From assembly GCF_027497235.1 (NCBI RefSeq), contig NZ_CP114902.1:3237501-3301500 (forward strand): a DNA stretch of 64,000 nt, given 5' to 3'. The translations under genes and the position numbers were made by a program. The notes under the pieces were generated by a model. It was given only the letters and a program-made list of their open reading frames with translations, searched no databases and had not been told where the DNA came from. The DNA comes from Micromonospora sp. WMMD1128. GTDB lineage: Bacteria > Actinomycetota > Actinomycetes > Mycobacteriales > Micromonosporaceae. Of this stretch, positions 1 to 8,628 are shown in pieces (the first letter of the stretch is position 1; the number at the start of each line of letters is the position of its first letter).

Positions 1-318
1 CTGGTACGCCCGGGCGTACGCGCCCTCCCAGGTCAGGTTGACCCGGGAGACGGTGGCGGTGGCGCCGAGGTCGACCTGGATCCACTGCGGGTCGGCGAAG
101 GCGCTCGACCAGCGGGTGCCGGTGTTGCCGTCGGTGGCGTTGGACGCCGGGGTGCCGGCGTTCTCGGTCGAGGAGGCGGTGGTGGGGCGGCCTTGGGAAA
201 TCAACGGGTCGGCGGCCCTGGCCGGGCCGGGTGGCGCGACGAGCGCCACGGTGGCGAGCAGGGCGGCCAGCGCGGCGAGCAGTCGCCGTGGGGTCCACGA
301 CATCGGTACGGGTGACAT
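1..318 (-). CDS. Secreted discoidin (F5/8 type C)-domain protein, N-terminal fragment
   Basis: Only the first 106 codons are present; the frame runs off the left edge. The N-terminus is a clear Sec signal: a WTPRR basic stretch, an Ala/Leu-rich hydrophobic core and a likely cut after GPARA. It is followed by the opening of a galactose-binding-like fold, with TASSTENAG, NATDGNTGTRWSS and PQWIQVDLG, the signature of F5/8 type C (CBM32-like) domains. Such domains anchor secreted glycosidases or lyases to polysaccharide, and the catalytic part would lie outside the window. I chose the ATG at 318 because GGAG lies 6 bases upstream; ATGs at 324 and 303 are in the same frame. Confidence 0.8.
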   Translation of the reverse strand, partial: MSPVPMSWTPRRLLAALAALLATVALVAPPGPARAADPLISQGRPTTASSTENAGTPASNATDGNTGTRWSSAFADPQWIQVDLGATATVSRVNLTWEGAYARAYQ

Positions 319-670
319 GGGCATCTCCGGGACGGGTGGAGTGCGGGGCGGGGGAACGGGTCCGGACGGGTCGGCGTGCCGACCCGTGCGGTGGACCCTC
401 CCCGGGCGCAGTGGCGTGTGTCAATTCCCGAGCCCGCCTCGGAGGGCTTTTTTCGCGCCTTGTGAAAAGTCCGGAACAAAGCGTAAGCCGGGGTGCCCCG
501 CCGGGCGGCGGGGTCGGCGTCAGTCCGGCGGCACCGCCGCCGCCGTCCGGCGGACCCGGCCCGAACGGGTGAGCACATCGTGCGCCGACGCCGCCCCCGC
601 CGCGTACGCCGGTTTCCCGCAGGGTGCCGCCTTCCCCAGATCGTCAGAGGGGTGTGCCACGCTGGGCGGC
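319..670. other. Gene-free divergent region
   Basis: This region separates the minus-strand secreted protein from the plus-strand exonuclease, so it should carry both promoters. Apart from one short hairpin with a T run at 431-453 I see no gene, repeat or convincing promoter. An open frame continues upstream of the exonuclease but has no family-like content. Confidence 0.5.
431..453 (+). terminator. Short hairpin followed by a T run
   Basis: AGCCC pairs with GGGCT around an 8-base loop and is followed by six T. It has the form of an intrinsic terminator on the plus strand, but no plus-strand gene lies directly upstream. It may be an attenuator in the exonuclease leader or chance. Confidence 0.35.
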
Positions 671-1594
671 GTGGCACACCGACGTCCGATCCTGCTGATC
701 GACTCCCCCAGCCTCTACTTCCGCGCCTACTTCGGCATCCCCGAGTCGGCCGCGAAGACGGCCGACGGCCAGCCGGTCAACGCCGTCCGCGGCTTCCTCG
801 ACATGCTCGCCCAACTGGTGCGCACCCGGCGGCCCGACCGGATGATCTGCGCGCTCGACCACGACTGGCGGCCGGCGTGGCGGGTGGAGCTGCTCCCCTC
901 GTACAAGGCGCACCGGGTGGCGCCGGAGGGCGGCGAGGTCGTGCCGGACACGTTGTCCCCGCAGGTGCCGATGATCCTGGAGGTCCTCGACGCGCTCGGC
1001 GTCCCGGCGGTCGGCGCCACCGGCTACGAGGCCGACGACGTGCTCGGCACGCTCTCGGTGACCCAGCCCGGCCCGGTCGAGGTGGTCTCCGGCGACCGCG
1101 ACCTGTTCCAACTGGTCGACGACGCCCACCCGACGCGCCTGCTCTACGTCGGCCGGGGCGTGGCCAAGCTGGACGACTGCGACGACGCCGCGGTGCGGGC
1201 CCGCTACGGCGTCCCCGCCGACCGCTACGCCGACTTCGCCGCGCTGCGCGGCGACCCGAGCGACGGCCTGCCCGGGGTGCCCGGGGTGGGCGAGAAGACG
1301 GCCGCCCGGCTGATCGAGCGCTACGGCGGGCTCGACGGCATCCTCGCCGCGCTCGACGACCCCGCTTCCGGCTTCGCCCCCGGGCTGCGCGGCAAGCTCG
1401 ACGGCGCCCGCGACTACCTGGCCGTGGCGCCCAAGGTGGTCCGGGTCGCCACCGACGTGCCGCTGCCCGAGCTGGACCCGGCACTGCCGACGTCCCCGGC
1501 CGATCCCGACCGGTTGCTCGAGCTGGCGCAGCGCTGGAACCTGGCCGGCTCGTGCCGCCGCCTGGTCGACGCGCTCGCCACCCCCCGCACCTGA
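671..1594 (+). CDS. 5'-3' exonuclease, stand-alone PolI-type FEN domain
   Basis: A 307-residue protein related to the N-terminal 5'-nuclease domain of DNA polymerase I, without a polymerase part. Visible family motifs are the metal-binding LLIDSPSLYFRAY near residues 8-20, GYEADDVLGTL near 118, SGDRDLFQLV near 139, and the helix-three-turn-helix DNA-binding segment GLPGVPGVGEKTA near 200. It should remove 5' flaps or RNA primers during replication and repair. The GTG at 671 is chosen because homology begins there; the frame is open further upstream but that part is not protein-like. Its neighbours helY and tatCA are also its neighbours in M. tuberculosis (Rv2090), from recall. Confidence 0.88.
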   Translation: MAHRRPILLIDSPSLYFRAYFGIPESAAKTADGQPVNAVRGFLDMLAQLVRTRRPDRMICALDHDWRPAWRVELLPSYKAHRVAPEGGEVVPDTLSPQVPMILEVLDALGVPAVGATGYEADDVLGTLSVTQPGPVEVVSGDRDLFQLVDDAHPTRLLYVGRGVAKLDDCDDAAVRARYGVPADRYADFAALRGDPSDGLPGVPGVGEKTAARLIERYGGLDGILAALDDPASGFAPGLRGKLDGARDYLAVAPKVVRVATDVPLPELDPALPTSPADPDRLLELAQRWNLAGSCRRLVDALATPRT

Positions 1595-1983
1595 CGGGTG
1601 GCGCCGCCGGCCGTCGGACACCCCGGTTCCACCAGGCCGCCGGCCGATGAGCACGCGCTCGCCACCGGGTCCAGCCATGAGCCTGTTGGAACGCGTCACC
1701 GTCACGCCACGCCTCGCCTCCCTCCGGCGCGGAAGCAGGACCGACTGCTCCGGCCCAAACGGGCGGCAGTTTCCCCAACGTGCCCGGACCCATCGGTCGA
1801 GGATCAAGGCAGCGGCAGATCTTGGTACGAAATGGCCCCCACGGGGGCACTTTCGTACCAAGATCTCTGGCGCTTCCACAGATTGGAAGATCGATCTCGG
1901 AGTGCGGGAGCACCATGATCACGCCGCTACATCGCCACGCCGCACCATCGGCGCGGCGACGGACAGCGCAACGCGCGGATGGC
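1595..1983. other. Gene-free convergent region
   Basis: This lies between the 3' ends of the exonuclease and the MHYT gene. I see no coding sequence. It holds a long palindrome at 1817-1866 (listed separately) and a small hairpin at 1873-1889, CTTCCA pairing with TGGAAG across 5 bases. Confidence 0.6.
1817..1866. repeat. Long inverted repeat, GATCTTGG family
   Basis: Two 24-base arms (1817-1840 and 1843-1866) match at 22 of 24 positions around a 2-base centre. The outer part reads AGATCTTGGTACGAAA and the inner part is a run of C pairing with a run of G. This is far longer than a normal terminator. The ends resemble those of the palindrome at 10385-10460, suggesting a dispersed intergenic repeat that may also end transcription from both convergent genes. 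Confidence 0.85.
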
Positions 1984-2931
1984 CTAGCGACGGGGGTCGG
2001 TCCCACGGCGGGAGGGGAACTGCGCGCCGGGCTGCGCCAGCGTCGAGCGCGCCCGCAGCCCCACCGGGTCCGGCAAAGAGGAGTCCGACGCCGAGCGGGC
2101 ACGCAGGCCCACCGGGTCCGGTGCCGGCTCGGCCTCGGCCGCCGGGGACACGCCGTCGAGCCGCGATGCCACGTAGGCGGCACCGGCACGGTCGTCGTCC
2201 GACGGTGCGGCGAGCAGCGCGTAGACCAGCCCCACCACGCCGAAGACCACGGCGAGCACGATCGGCACCAGCAGGCCGCTGACCTCGGTACCGGTGTTGG
2301 GGGGGCCGGCACCGTCGTGCAGGTGCACCGACAGCGCGCTCATGCCGGTGAAGTGCATGCCGTTCACGGCGACGCCCATGACCAGTGCCGACGCCATGAT
2401 CGCGACACCCCGCCGGACGGTCATCGCCAGCCACAGCGCCACGGTGGCGGCCACCAGCGCGACGACGACGGAGAGCGTCACCCGCAGCCGGTCGTAGCCG
2501 AGTGTGCCGTCCAGCCGCATGGCCGCCATCCCGGTGTAGTGCATGGCGGCGACCCCAGCGCCGGTGAAGAGGCCGCCGGCGAGCAGCCGGGGCGCGGTGA
2601 GCCGGCCGGTGCCCACGATGGCCAGGCCGACGCCGACGGCGCCCACGGCGATCACCGTGCTGGCGGCGGTCAGTGGCACGTCGTAGCGGATCCGGGTGCC
2701 GCTGACGGCGAAGCCGAGCATGGCCATGAAGTGCATCGCCCAGATGGCGGTGCCGCCCAGCGCCCAGGCCGCGAGCAGACCCCACCACATCCGCTGACCG
2801 GCGCCGGCGGCGGTCCGGATCCGCCCGGCACAGACCAGACCGAGCACGGAACCGAGCACGGACAGCGCGTAGCTGAGCGCGGGTGTGATCCACCCGTACT
2901 CAAAGTGATTGATCTCGCCCACGGTGACCAT
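1984..2931 (-). CDS. MHYT-domain integral membrane protein
   Basis: A 315-residue multi-pass membrane protein with three MHYT-type motifs: AMHFMAML near residue 70, AMHYTGMAAM near 135 and GMHFTGMSAL near 195. These conserved Met/His residues are predicted to bind copper on the outer face. MHYT proteins often carry cyclic-di-GMP or kinase output domains, but none is present here. The tail is a Pro/Ala-rich soluble stretch containing the segment PDPVGLRARS twice. The ATG at 2931 has GAGG directly abutting it. The in-frame GTG at 2922 is better spaced from the same GAGG and is a real alternative. Confidence 0.8.
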   Translation of the reverse strand: MVTVGEINHFEYGWITPALSYALSVLGSVLGLVCAGRIRTAAGAGQRMWWGLLAAWALGGTAIWAMHFMAMLGFAVSGTRIRYDVPLTAASTVIAVGAVGVGLAIVGTGRLTAPRLLAGGLFTGAGVAAMHYTGMAAMRLDGTLGYDRLRVTLSVVVALVAATVALWLAMTVRRGVAIMASALVMGVAVNGMHFTGMSALSVHLHDGAGPPNTGTEVSGLLVPIVLAVVFGVVGLVYALLAAPSDDDRAGAAYVASRLDGVSPAAEAEPAPDPVGLRARSASDSSLPDPVGLRARSTLAQPGAQFPSRRGTDPRR

Positions 2932-2995
2932 CCTCGATCCGCTACCGACGCGTAGACATCGCGCCCCGCAATGATCCGGCAACGCCTGATCAGGC

Positions 2996-3052
2996 ACGAC
3001 ACCGCCCCCCGGGTATCCGGGCGGTGGTGTCGTGATGACGCAAAGCTGCGTC
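2996..3052 (-). terminator. Two hairpins downstream of helY
   Basis: A large imperfect hairpin (arms of about 18 bases, 2996-3035, outer part CACGACACC) is preceded in the direction of helY transcription by a small one at 3037-3052, GACGCA pairing with TGCGTC. Neither has a T run. The position right after the helY stop suggests termination or 3'-end protection. Confidence 0.5.
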
Positions 3053-3084
3053 GATTCTTGACGGATGGTGACCGAAAGTGATCG

Positions 3085-5868
3085 TCAGGCGGAGGCGTGG
3101 TAGGCCAGCACGCCCCGGTTGACGGCCGAGATCGCCTGCCGCGCGGTGGCGCGCAGCTCGGTGGAGGCGCCACCGGAGTCGGCGAGCTGGCCGAGCAGGT
3201 CGACCACCTGCCGCGACCAGCGGACGAAGTCACCGGCCGGCATCTCGCCGTCGATCTGGTGCCCACTGGCGAGCACCTTGGCGAGCGCCTCCCCACGCGC
3301 CCACCGGTAGATCGGCCAGGCGAAGCCGAGGTCCGGCTCCCGGGTGGCGGTCAGGCCCCGCGCCGCCTCGTCCGCCTCGATGTCGCCCCACAGCTTGAGC
3401 GTCTCGTCGACCGCGTCGCCGACCGCGCCGCGCGGCAGCGACGCCCGCTCGTCGACGTCCCGCCGGGCCTCGAAGACCACCACCGACACGGCGGCGGCCA
3501 GCTCGGCCGGGGAGAGCCCGTCCCACACCCGGCGCCGCAGGCACTCGGCGACGAGCAGGTCGGCCTCGGTCCAGATCCGCGCCAGCATCCGGCCCGCGTC
3601 GGTGACCTCACCGTCGGGGGCCAGGTAGCCGCGCGCGGTCAACAACGCGACGATCCGGTCGAAGGTACGCGCGAGGGAGCCCGTCCGCCCGCTCACCCGC
3701 TGCCGCAGCTCCTCGGTGTCGCGCTCCAGCCGGCGACGGCGCTCGGCCCAGCGGGCGTGTTCCTCCCGGTCCGGGCAGGCGTGGCAGGGGTGCCCGCGCA
3801 TCTCGACGCGGAGCTGGCTGAGCCGGTGGTCCTCCCCGACCGCCTGGCGGGACCGCCCGCCGCGCCGGCCGCCGTGCCGGTCCAGCCCGGTGCCGCTGAC
3901 CGCGGCGGCCAGGTCGCGCCGCGCCGCCGGCGACCGGTGGTTGAAGTGCTTCGGCACCCGGATCCGGGCGAGCACCTCGGCCGGGGTGGTGAAGTCGCCG
4001 GGGCTGACCCGGCCGGCCCAGCGGTCCTGGGTGAGCACCAGCGGGCGGGGCTCGCCGAAACCGCCGGTCGCCGGGTCGAGCACCACGGCCAGGCCGGCCC
4101 GCCGCCCCGACGGCACCCGGATCACGTCGCCGACCCGCAGCCGCTCCAGCGAGGTGACGGCCGCCGCCTTGCGCTGGGTCTGCCCCTGCCGGGCGATGGC
4201 CCGTTCCCGGTCGGCGATGGCCACCCGCAGCGCGAAGTATTCGTCGAAGTCGCCGTGGTGGCAGGCGGCCTCCGCGCCGTACGCCTCGATCGTCTCGGTG
4301 TTGCGCTGCACCTGCCGGGCCAGCCCGACCACCGACCGGTCCGCCTGGAACTGCGCGAAGGAGGACTCCAGCAGCGCCCGGGCCGGCTCCGCGCCGACGC
4401 TGCCGACCAGGTTGACGGCCATGTTGTAGGACGGCCGGAAGCTGGACCGCAGCGGATAGGTGCGGGTGGAGGCCAGGCCGGCCACGTGGCGGGGGTCGGT
4501 CTCCGGCGACCAGACCACCACGGCGTGGCCCTCGACGTCGATGCCGCGCCGGCCGGCGCGGCCGGTGAGCTGGGTGTATTCGCCCGGGGTGAGGTCGACG
4601 TGCGCCTCGCCGTTGAACTTCACCAGCCGCTCCAGCACCACGCAGCGGGCCGGCATGTTGATGCCCAGGGCCAGCGTCTCGGTGGCGAAGACCGCCTTGA
4701 CCAGGCCGCGGACGAACAGCTCCTCGACGACCTCCTTGAACGCGGGGAGCATGCCGGCGTGGTGGGCGGCCAGGCCGCGCTCCAACCCGTCGAGCCACTC
4801 CCAGTAGCCGAGCACGGTCAGGTCCTCGCCCGGGATGGCGGTGATCCGCGCCTCGACCACCTGGCGGATCTCGGCGCGTTCCTCCGCCGAGGTCAGCCGC
4901 AGCCCGGCGGCGAGGCACTGCTGGACCGCCGCCTGGCAGCCGGCCCGGCTGAAGATGAACAGGATCGCCGGCAGCAGGTTCTCCCGGTCCAGCCGTTCGA
5001 CGATGTCCGGGCGCATCGGACCGCGCCAGCGGGGACCGCGCCGCCCGCCGCCGGGGCCGGCGCCGCGCCCCTCGCCCAGCTCCAACCGGCGCACCGTGTC
5101 CCGGGTGTAACGCAGCAGCTCGGGGTGGACGTCGTGCTTGCGGGCCGCGTCGGCGTCGTGGAACAGGTCGAACATCCGCTTGCCGACGAGCATGTGCTGC
5201 CAGAGCGGCACCGGCCGGTGCTCGGAGACCACCACCGTGGTCTCGCCGCGCACGGTGACCAGCCAGTCGGCGAACTCCTCGGCGTTGGAGACGGTGGCCG
5301 ACAGCGACACCAGCGTGACCGACTCCGGCAGGTGAATGATCACCTCTTCCCAGACCCCGCCACGGAACCGGTCGGCCAGGTAGTGGACCTCGTCCATCAC
5401 CACGTAGGCCAGGCCCGCGAGGGTGGCCGAGCCGGCGTAGAGCATGTTGCGCAGCACCTCGGTGGTCATCACCACCACCGGCGCGTCGCCGTTGATCGCG
5501 TTGTCGCCGGTGAGCAGCCCGACCCGCTCGGCGCCGTAGCGGTCGACCAGGTCGTGGTATTTCTGGTTGGACAGCGCCTTGATCGGCGTGGTGTAGAAGC
5601 ACTTGCGCCGGGTGGCCGGGGCGTCGCCGTCGACTGACCCGCCGCGCAGCGCCAGGTGCACGGCGAACTCGCCCACCACGGTCTTGCCGGCGCCGGTGGG
5701 CGCGCAGACCAGGACGCCGCTGCCCCGCTCCAGCGCCTGGCACGCCTCGCGCTGGAAGTCGTCGAGGTCGAACCCGAGATCGTGGGAGAATTCGTCCAGG
5801 GCCGGGAAGGCGGAGGCCTGCGCGGCCCGGCGGCGCGCCGCGGCGTACCGCTCGGCGGGGCTCGACAT
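3085..5868 (-). CDS. helY: Ski2/Mtr4-like DEVH-box ATP-dependent RNA helicase HelY
   Basis: A 927-residue superfamily 2 helicase. Motif I APTGAGKT is at residues 56-63, motif II DEVH at 159-162, SLSAT follows, and the C-terminal RecA-like domain ends with motif VI (QLTGRAGRRGID). A long C-terminal part matches the DSHCT region of Ski2-like helicases and contains a CHAC-type cysteine/histidine pair. The length is as expected for actinobacterial HelY. It probably unwinds structured RNA in turnover or processing. The symbol rests on the fold and on its position next to tatCA-pafBC, as in M. tuberculosis. The ATG at 5868 has only a weak ribosome binding site. Confidence 0.88.
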   Translation of the reverse strand: MSSPAERYAAARRRAAQASAFPALDEFSHDLGFDLDDFQREACQALERGSGVLVCAPTGAGKTVVGEFAVHLALRGGSVDGDAPATRRKCFYTTPIKALSNQKYHDLVDRYGAERVGLLTGDNAINGDAPVVVMTTEVLRNMLYAGSATLAGLAYVVMDEVHYLADRFRGGVWEEVIIHLPESVTLVSLSATVSNAEEFADWLVTVRGETTVVVSEHRPVPLWQHMLVGKRMFDLFHDADAARKHDVHPELLRYTRDTVRRLELGEGRGAGPGGGRRGPRWRGPMRPDIVERLDRENLLPAILFIFSRAGCQAAVQQCLAAGLRLTSAEERAEIRQVVEARITAIPGEDLTVLGYWEWLDGLERGLAAHHAGMLPAFKEVVEELFVRGLVKAVFATETLALGINMPARCVVLERLVKFNGEAHVDLTPGEYTQLTGRAGRRGIDVEGHAVVVWSPETDPRHVAGLASTRTYPLRSSFRPSYNMAVNLVGSVGAEPARALLESSFAQFQADRSVVGLARQVQRNTETIEAYGAEAACHHGDFDEYFALRVAIADRERAIARQGQTQRKAAAVTSLERLRVGDVIRVPSGRRAGLAVVLDPATGGFGEPRPLVLTQDRWAGRVSPGDFTTPAEVLARIRVPKHFNHRSPAARRDLAAAVSGTGLDRHGGRRGGRSRQAVGEDHRLSQLRVEMRGHPCHACPDREEHARWAERRRRLERDTEELRQRVSGRTGSLARTFDRIVALLTARGYLAPDGEVTDAGRMLARIWTEADLLVAECLRRRVWDGLSPAELAAAVSVVVFEARRDVDERASLPRGAVGDAVDETLKLWGDIEADEAARGLTATREPDLGFAWPIYRWARGEALAKVLASGHQIDGEMPAGDFVRWSRQVVDLLGQLADSGGASTELRATARQAISAVNRGVLAYHASA

Positions 5869-5945
5869 GCATCCAAGATTAATCGGTACCGCCGACGACC
5901 ACCGGTCAAGGCCGTCCGGCAGGGGGGTCGGAGGGGGTCGGTAGG

Positions 5946-6719
5946 GTGCACCACGTGCCGGACCGTACCGAACTCCCCCACGCCTCGAACGGTGCCGACG
6001 ACGCCGTCCGCCCGGGCCCGTCCCGCCGGCCGGTGGAGGCGGTGCTCTTCGACTTCCACGGCACCCTCGCCCAGGTGGAGGAGCCGCTGGCCTGGGTACG
6101 CGCCGCCGCCGCGGCCTGCGGGGTCGAGCTGGACCGCATCCGCGCCACCTCGCTCGCCGACCGGCTGCTCACCGCCGGTCGGGCGGGCGGGCCGCGGCCG
6201 ACCCGCGTGCCGCCCCGGCTGGCCGAGCTGTGGGCCGACCGCGACCTCTACCCGCACGCCCACCGGGGTGCCTACACCGGGCTCGCGGAGACCGTCGACA
6301 CCGGCATCGACGGGTTCGCCGACGCGCTCTACGAGCGGGTGCTGGTCCCGGAGGGCTGGTTGCCCTACCCGGACGCCGCCCCGGTGCTCGGCGCGCTGCG
6401 GGCCGCCGGGGTGAAGGTGGCGGTGGTCAGCAACATCGGCTTCGATCTACGGCCGCTCTTCGCCGCCTGGGACCTCGACGCGCTCGTCGACGCGTACGCC
6501 CTGTCGTACGAGGTGGGGCGCTGCAAACCGGACCCGGGGATCTTCCTGCGCGCCTGCGGCATGCTCGGGGTCGACCCGGAGCACACGCTGATGGTGGGCG
6601 ACACCCCGGCCGACGCCGGCGCGGTGGCGGCCGGGTGCGGGGTGCTGGTGCTGCCGTGCGCCGACGCCGGCCGGCCGAACGGGTTGGGGGCGGTGCTCGA
6701 CCTGGCCGGGGTCGGGTGA
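5946..6719 (+). CDS. HAD-superfamily hydrolase
   Basis: A 257-residue haloacid dehalogenase-like phosphohydrolase. The nucleophile motif is FDFHGT at residues 35-40, motif II VVSNIGF near 158, the motif III lysine lies in KPDPGIF near 196, and the acidic motif IV MVGDTPADAG is near 215. The His after the nucleophile Asp replaces the more usual second Asp region DMDGT but occurs in family members. The substrate cannot be told. The GTG at 5946 has GGAGGGGG about 8 bases upstream; the GTG at 5955 is an alternative. The stop codon overlaps the start of the EamA gene, so the two are translationally coupled. Confidence 0.82.
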   Translation: MHHVPDRTELPHASNGADDAVRPGPSRRPVEAVLFDFHGTLAQVEEPLAWVRAAAAACGVELDRIRATSLADRLLTAGRAGGPRPTRVPPRLAELWADRDLYPHAHRGAYTGLAETVDTGIDGFADALYERVLVPEGWLPYPDAAPVLGALRAAGVKVAVVSNIGFDLRPLFAAWDLDALVDAYALSYEVGRCKPDPGIFLRACGMLGVDPEHTLMVGDTPADAGAVAAGCGVLVLPCADAGRPNGLGAVLDLAGVG

Positions 6720-7660
6720 GCGACGGCACACCGGGACGCGCGCCGGGCCGGCTCGGTGGCGTCGCGCTGGTGCTCGGCGGCGCGCTGTCGGTGCAGTTCG
6801 GCTCCGCGCTGGCCGCGCTGCTGTTCCCGCGTACCGGGGTGGCCGGCGCGGTCACGCTGCGCCTGACCCTGGGCGCGCTGCTGATGCTCGTGGTGTGCCG
6901 GCCCCGGCTGCGCGGGCACGGGCGGGGTGACTGGGCCGCCGTGGTCGCGTTCGGGCTGGCGCTGGCCGGGATGAACTCGATCTTCTACCAGGCGATCGAG
7001 CGGATTCCACTCGGTCCGGCCGTGACGCTTGAGGTGCTCGGCCCGCTGGCGCTGTCGGTGGTCGGGGCGCGCCGGGTCGCGGCCTGGTGCTGGGCCGGGC
7101 TGGCGCTGGCCGGGGTGGCGCTGCTCGGGCAGGGCGGGTTCGACCGGCTCGACCCGGTCGGCGCCGCGCTGGCGTTGGCCGCGGGCAGCATGTGGGCCGC
7201 GTACATCGTCTGCTCGGCCCGGGTCGGCGCGCGGTTCCCCCGGGCCGACGGGCTGGCCCTCGCCCTCGCCGTGGCGGCGCTCGTCACCCTGCCGATCGGG
7301 CTGGTCGGCGCCGGTGGCCGGCTGGCCCACCCGGCGGTGCTGGGGCTCGGCGCGGGGCTGGCGCTGCTCGCCTCCGTGCTGCCGTACAGCCTGGAGTTGG
7401 CGGCGCTGCGGCGGCTGCCCACGGCGACGTTCGCGGTCCTGATGAGTCTCGGGCCGGCGATCGCCGCGCTGGCCGGCTGGCTGGTGCTCGGCCAGGCGTT
7501 GCGCCCGGTCGAGGTGCTCGCCATCGCGCTCGTGGTGGCCGCGAGCGTCGGCGCGGTCCGCGCCGCGGCGCCCCCACCGTCGACGCCGGGACCGCCGACG
7601 CCGCCCGTCCCGCCGACGGTGGTCAGCGCAGCAGCCGCAGCGCCGCCGGCACGGCGGTGA
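6716..7660 (+). CDS. EamA/DMT-family transporter
   Basis: A 314-residue membrane protein with about ten hydrophobic segments arranged as two EamA repeats, typical of the drug/metabolite transporter superfamily (RhaT/RhtA-like). Such proteins export amino acids, nucleosides or other small metabolites; the substrate is unknown. The GTG start lies inside the upstream HAD stop (GTGA), giving a 4-base overlap. The 3' end overlaps the convergent lipid kinase gene by 38 bp, so there is no room for a conventional terminator. Confidence 0.85.
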   Translation: MSDGTPGRAPGRLGGVALVLGGALSVQFGSALAALLFPRTGVAGAVTLRLTLGALLMLVVCRPRLRGHGRGDWAAVVAFGLALAGMNSIFYQAIERIPLGPAVTLEVLGPLALSVVGARRVAAWCWAGLALAGVALLGQGGFDRLDPVGAALALAAGSMWAAYIVCSARVGARFPRADGLALALAVAALVTLPIGLVGAGGRLAHPAVLGLGAGLALLASVLPYSLELAALRRLPTATFAVLMSLGPAIAALAGWLVLGQALRPVEVLAIALVVAASVGAVRAAAPPPSTPGPPTPPVPPTVVSAAAAAPPARR

Positions 7661-8549
7661 CGGTCACCGGCAGGTCGAACGCCCGCTCCCCGTCGGCGTA
7701 CGTGGTGATGCCCTCGGCGGCCAACTCCACCGTCCGCGCCCGGTAGGTCCGCACCAGCGGGTGCGTCACGTGGGTGCCCCGGTAGATCCGCGGCTTCACC
7801 CGCATCAGCGTGCGCCTGTCGAACCGACCCCCCACCACCACGTCCAGCAGGCCGTCGGTCGGTTCGGCGTCCGGGCAGATCCGCATGCCGCCGCCGTAGC
7901 CGGCCGTGTTGCCGACCGCGACGAGCACCGCGTCCACCTCCTGCGGCACACCGTCCAGGGACAGCCGGTAGCGACGGGGCCGCAGCCGGGCCAGCTCGAC
8001 CAGGATCGCCAGGTCGTAGCGACGTGGTCCGCGCGGCCAACGCATCCGGTTGGCCCGCTCGTTGACGATCGCGTCGAAGCCGGCCGCGAGCACCGCGCCG
8101 TACCAGCGCCCGTCGCCGTCGGGCCGGGACATCCGGGCCAGGTCGACCGGACGGCTGCGACCGGCGGCCAGCGCGGCGGCGATCACGTCGGCGGCGGCGA
8201 GGGGATCGGCCGGGAAGCCGGTGTCGGCCGCGAAGTCGTTGCCGGTGCCGGCCGGGACCGGCCCGAACGGCACGGCGGTGCCGGCGACCGCCTGTATCGC
8301 ACGGTGCACGGTGCCGTCCCCGCCCATTGCGACGAGCGCCCCGGCGCCGCCGGCCACCGCGGCGTGGCACGCCGCCTCCGCCTCCCCGGGGGTACGCGCG
8401 CGCAGCAGTTCCACCTGGCGACCGGCCGCGCCGAGACGCTCCAGAATCGCCGGCAGCAGACCGCGGCGCCGCCCCCGTCCGGCGACCGGGTTGGCGAGCA
8501 CGGCCACGGGGCCGGACGGAACATGATCGGACGCGGTCACGGCGAGCAC
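7623..8549 (-). CDS. Diacylglycerol kinase-family lipid kinase
   Basis: A 308-residue DAGK/YegS-like kinase. The opening AVLANPVAGRG, the ATP-binding GGDGT at residues 76-80 and the PAGTGNDFA motif near 99-107 define the family, followed by the C-terminal beta-sandwich half with FDLPVTVTAVP near the end. It likely phosphorylates a lipid such as diacylglycerol, or a related sphingoid or phosphatidylinositol precursor. Starts at GTG 8549 or GTG 8540 are both possible because no clear ribosome binding site separates them. Confidence 0.85.
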   Translation of the reverse strand: MLAVTASDHVPSGPVAVLANPVAGRGRRRGLLPAILERLGAAGRQVELLRARTPGEAEAACHAAVAGGAGALVAMGGDGTVHRAIQAVAGTAVPFGPVPAGTGNDFAADTGFPADPLAAADVIAAALAAGRSRPVDLARMSRPDGDGRWYGAVLAAGFDAIVNERANRMRWPRGPRRYDLAILVELARLRPRRYRLSLDGVPQEVDAVLVAVGNTAGYGGGMRICPDAEPTDGLLDVVVGGRFDRRTLMRVKPRIYRGTHVTHPLVRTYRARTVELAAEGITTYADGERAFDLPVTVTAVPAALRLLR

Positions 8550-8603
8550 GGTACGACACGAGGCGCGCGACCCACCAGGGACGACGCCCGCCGGGCCGGA
8601 ACT

Positions 8604-8623
8604 CGACCCGGTCGTCCGGGTCG
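8604..8623 (-). terminator. Hairpin after the cupredoxin-like lipoprotein gene
   Basis: CGACCCGG and CCGGGTCG form an 8-bp perfect stem with a TCGT loop, 6 bases past the stop codon at 8629. There is no T run. Confidence 0.5.
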
Positions 8624-8628
8624 CCGGG

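Noticed and set aside
38..670. Long N-terminal extension of the 5'-3' exonuclease
   Set aside because: It overlaps a real signal-peptide protein on the other strand and has no similarity to the nuclease family; the GTG at 671 fits the family start.
3097..5637. An 846-codon plus-strand frame opposite helY
   Set aside because: Shadow of the helicase; no recognisable motifs.
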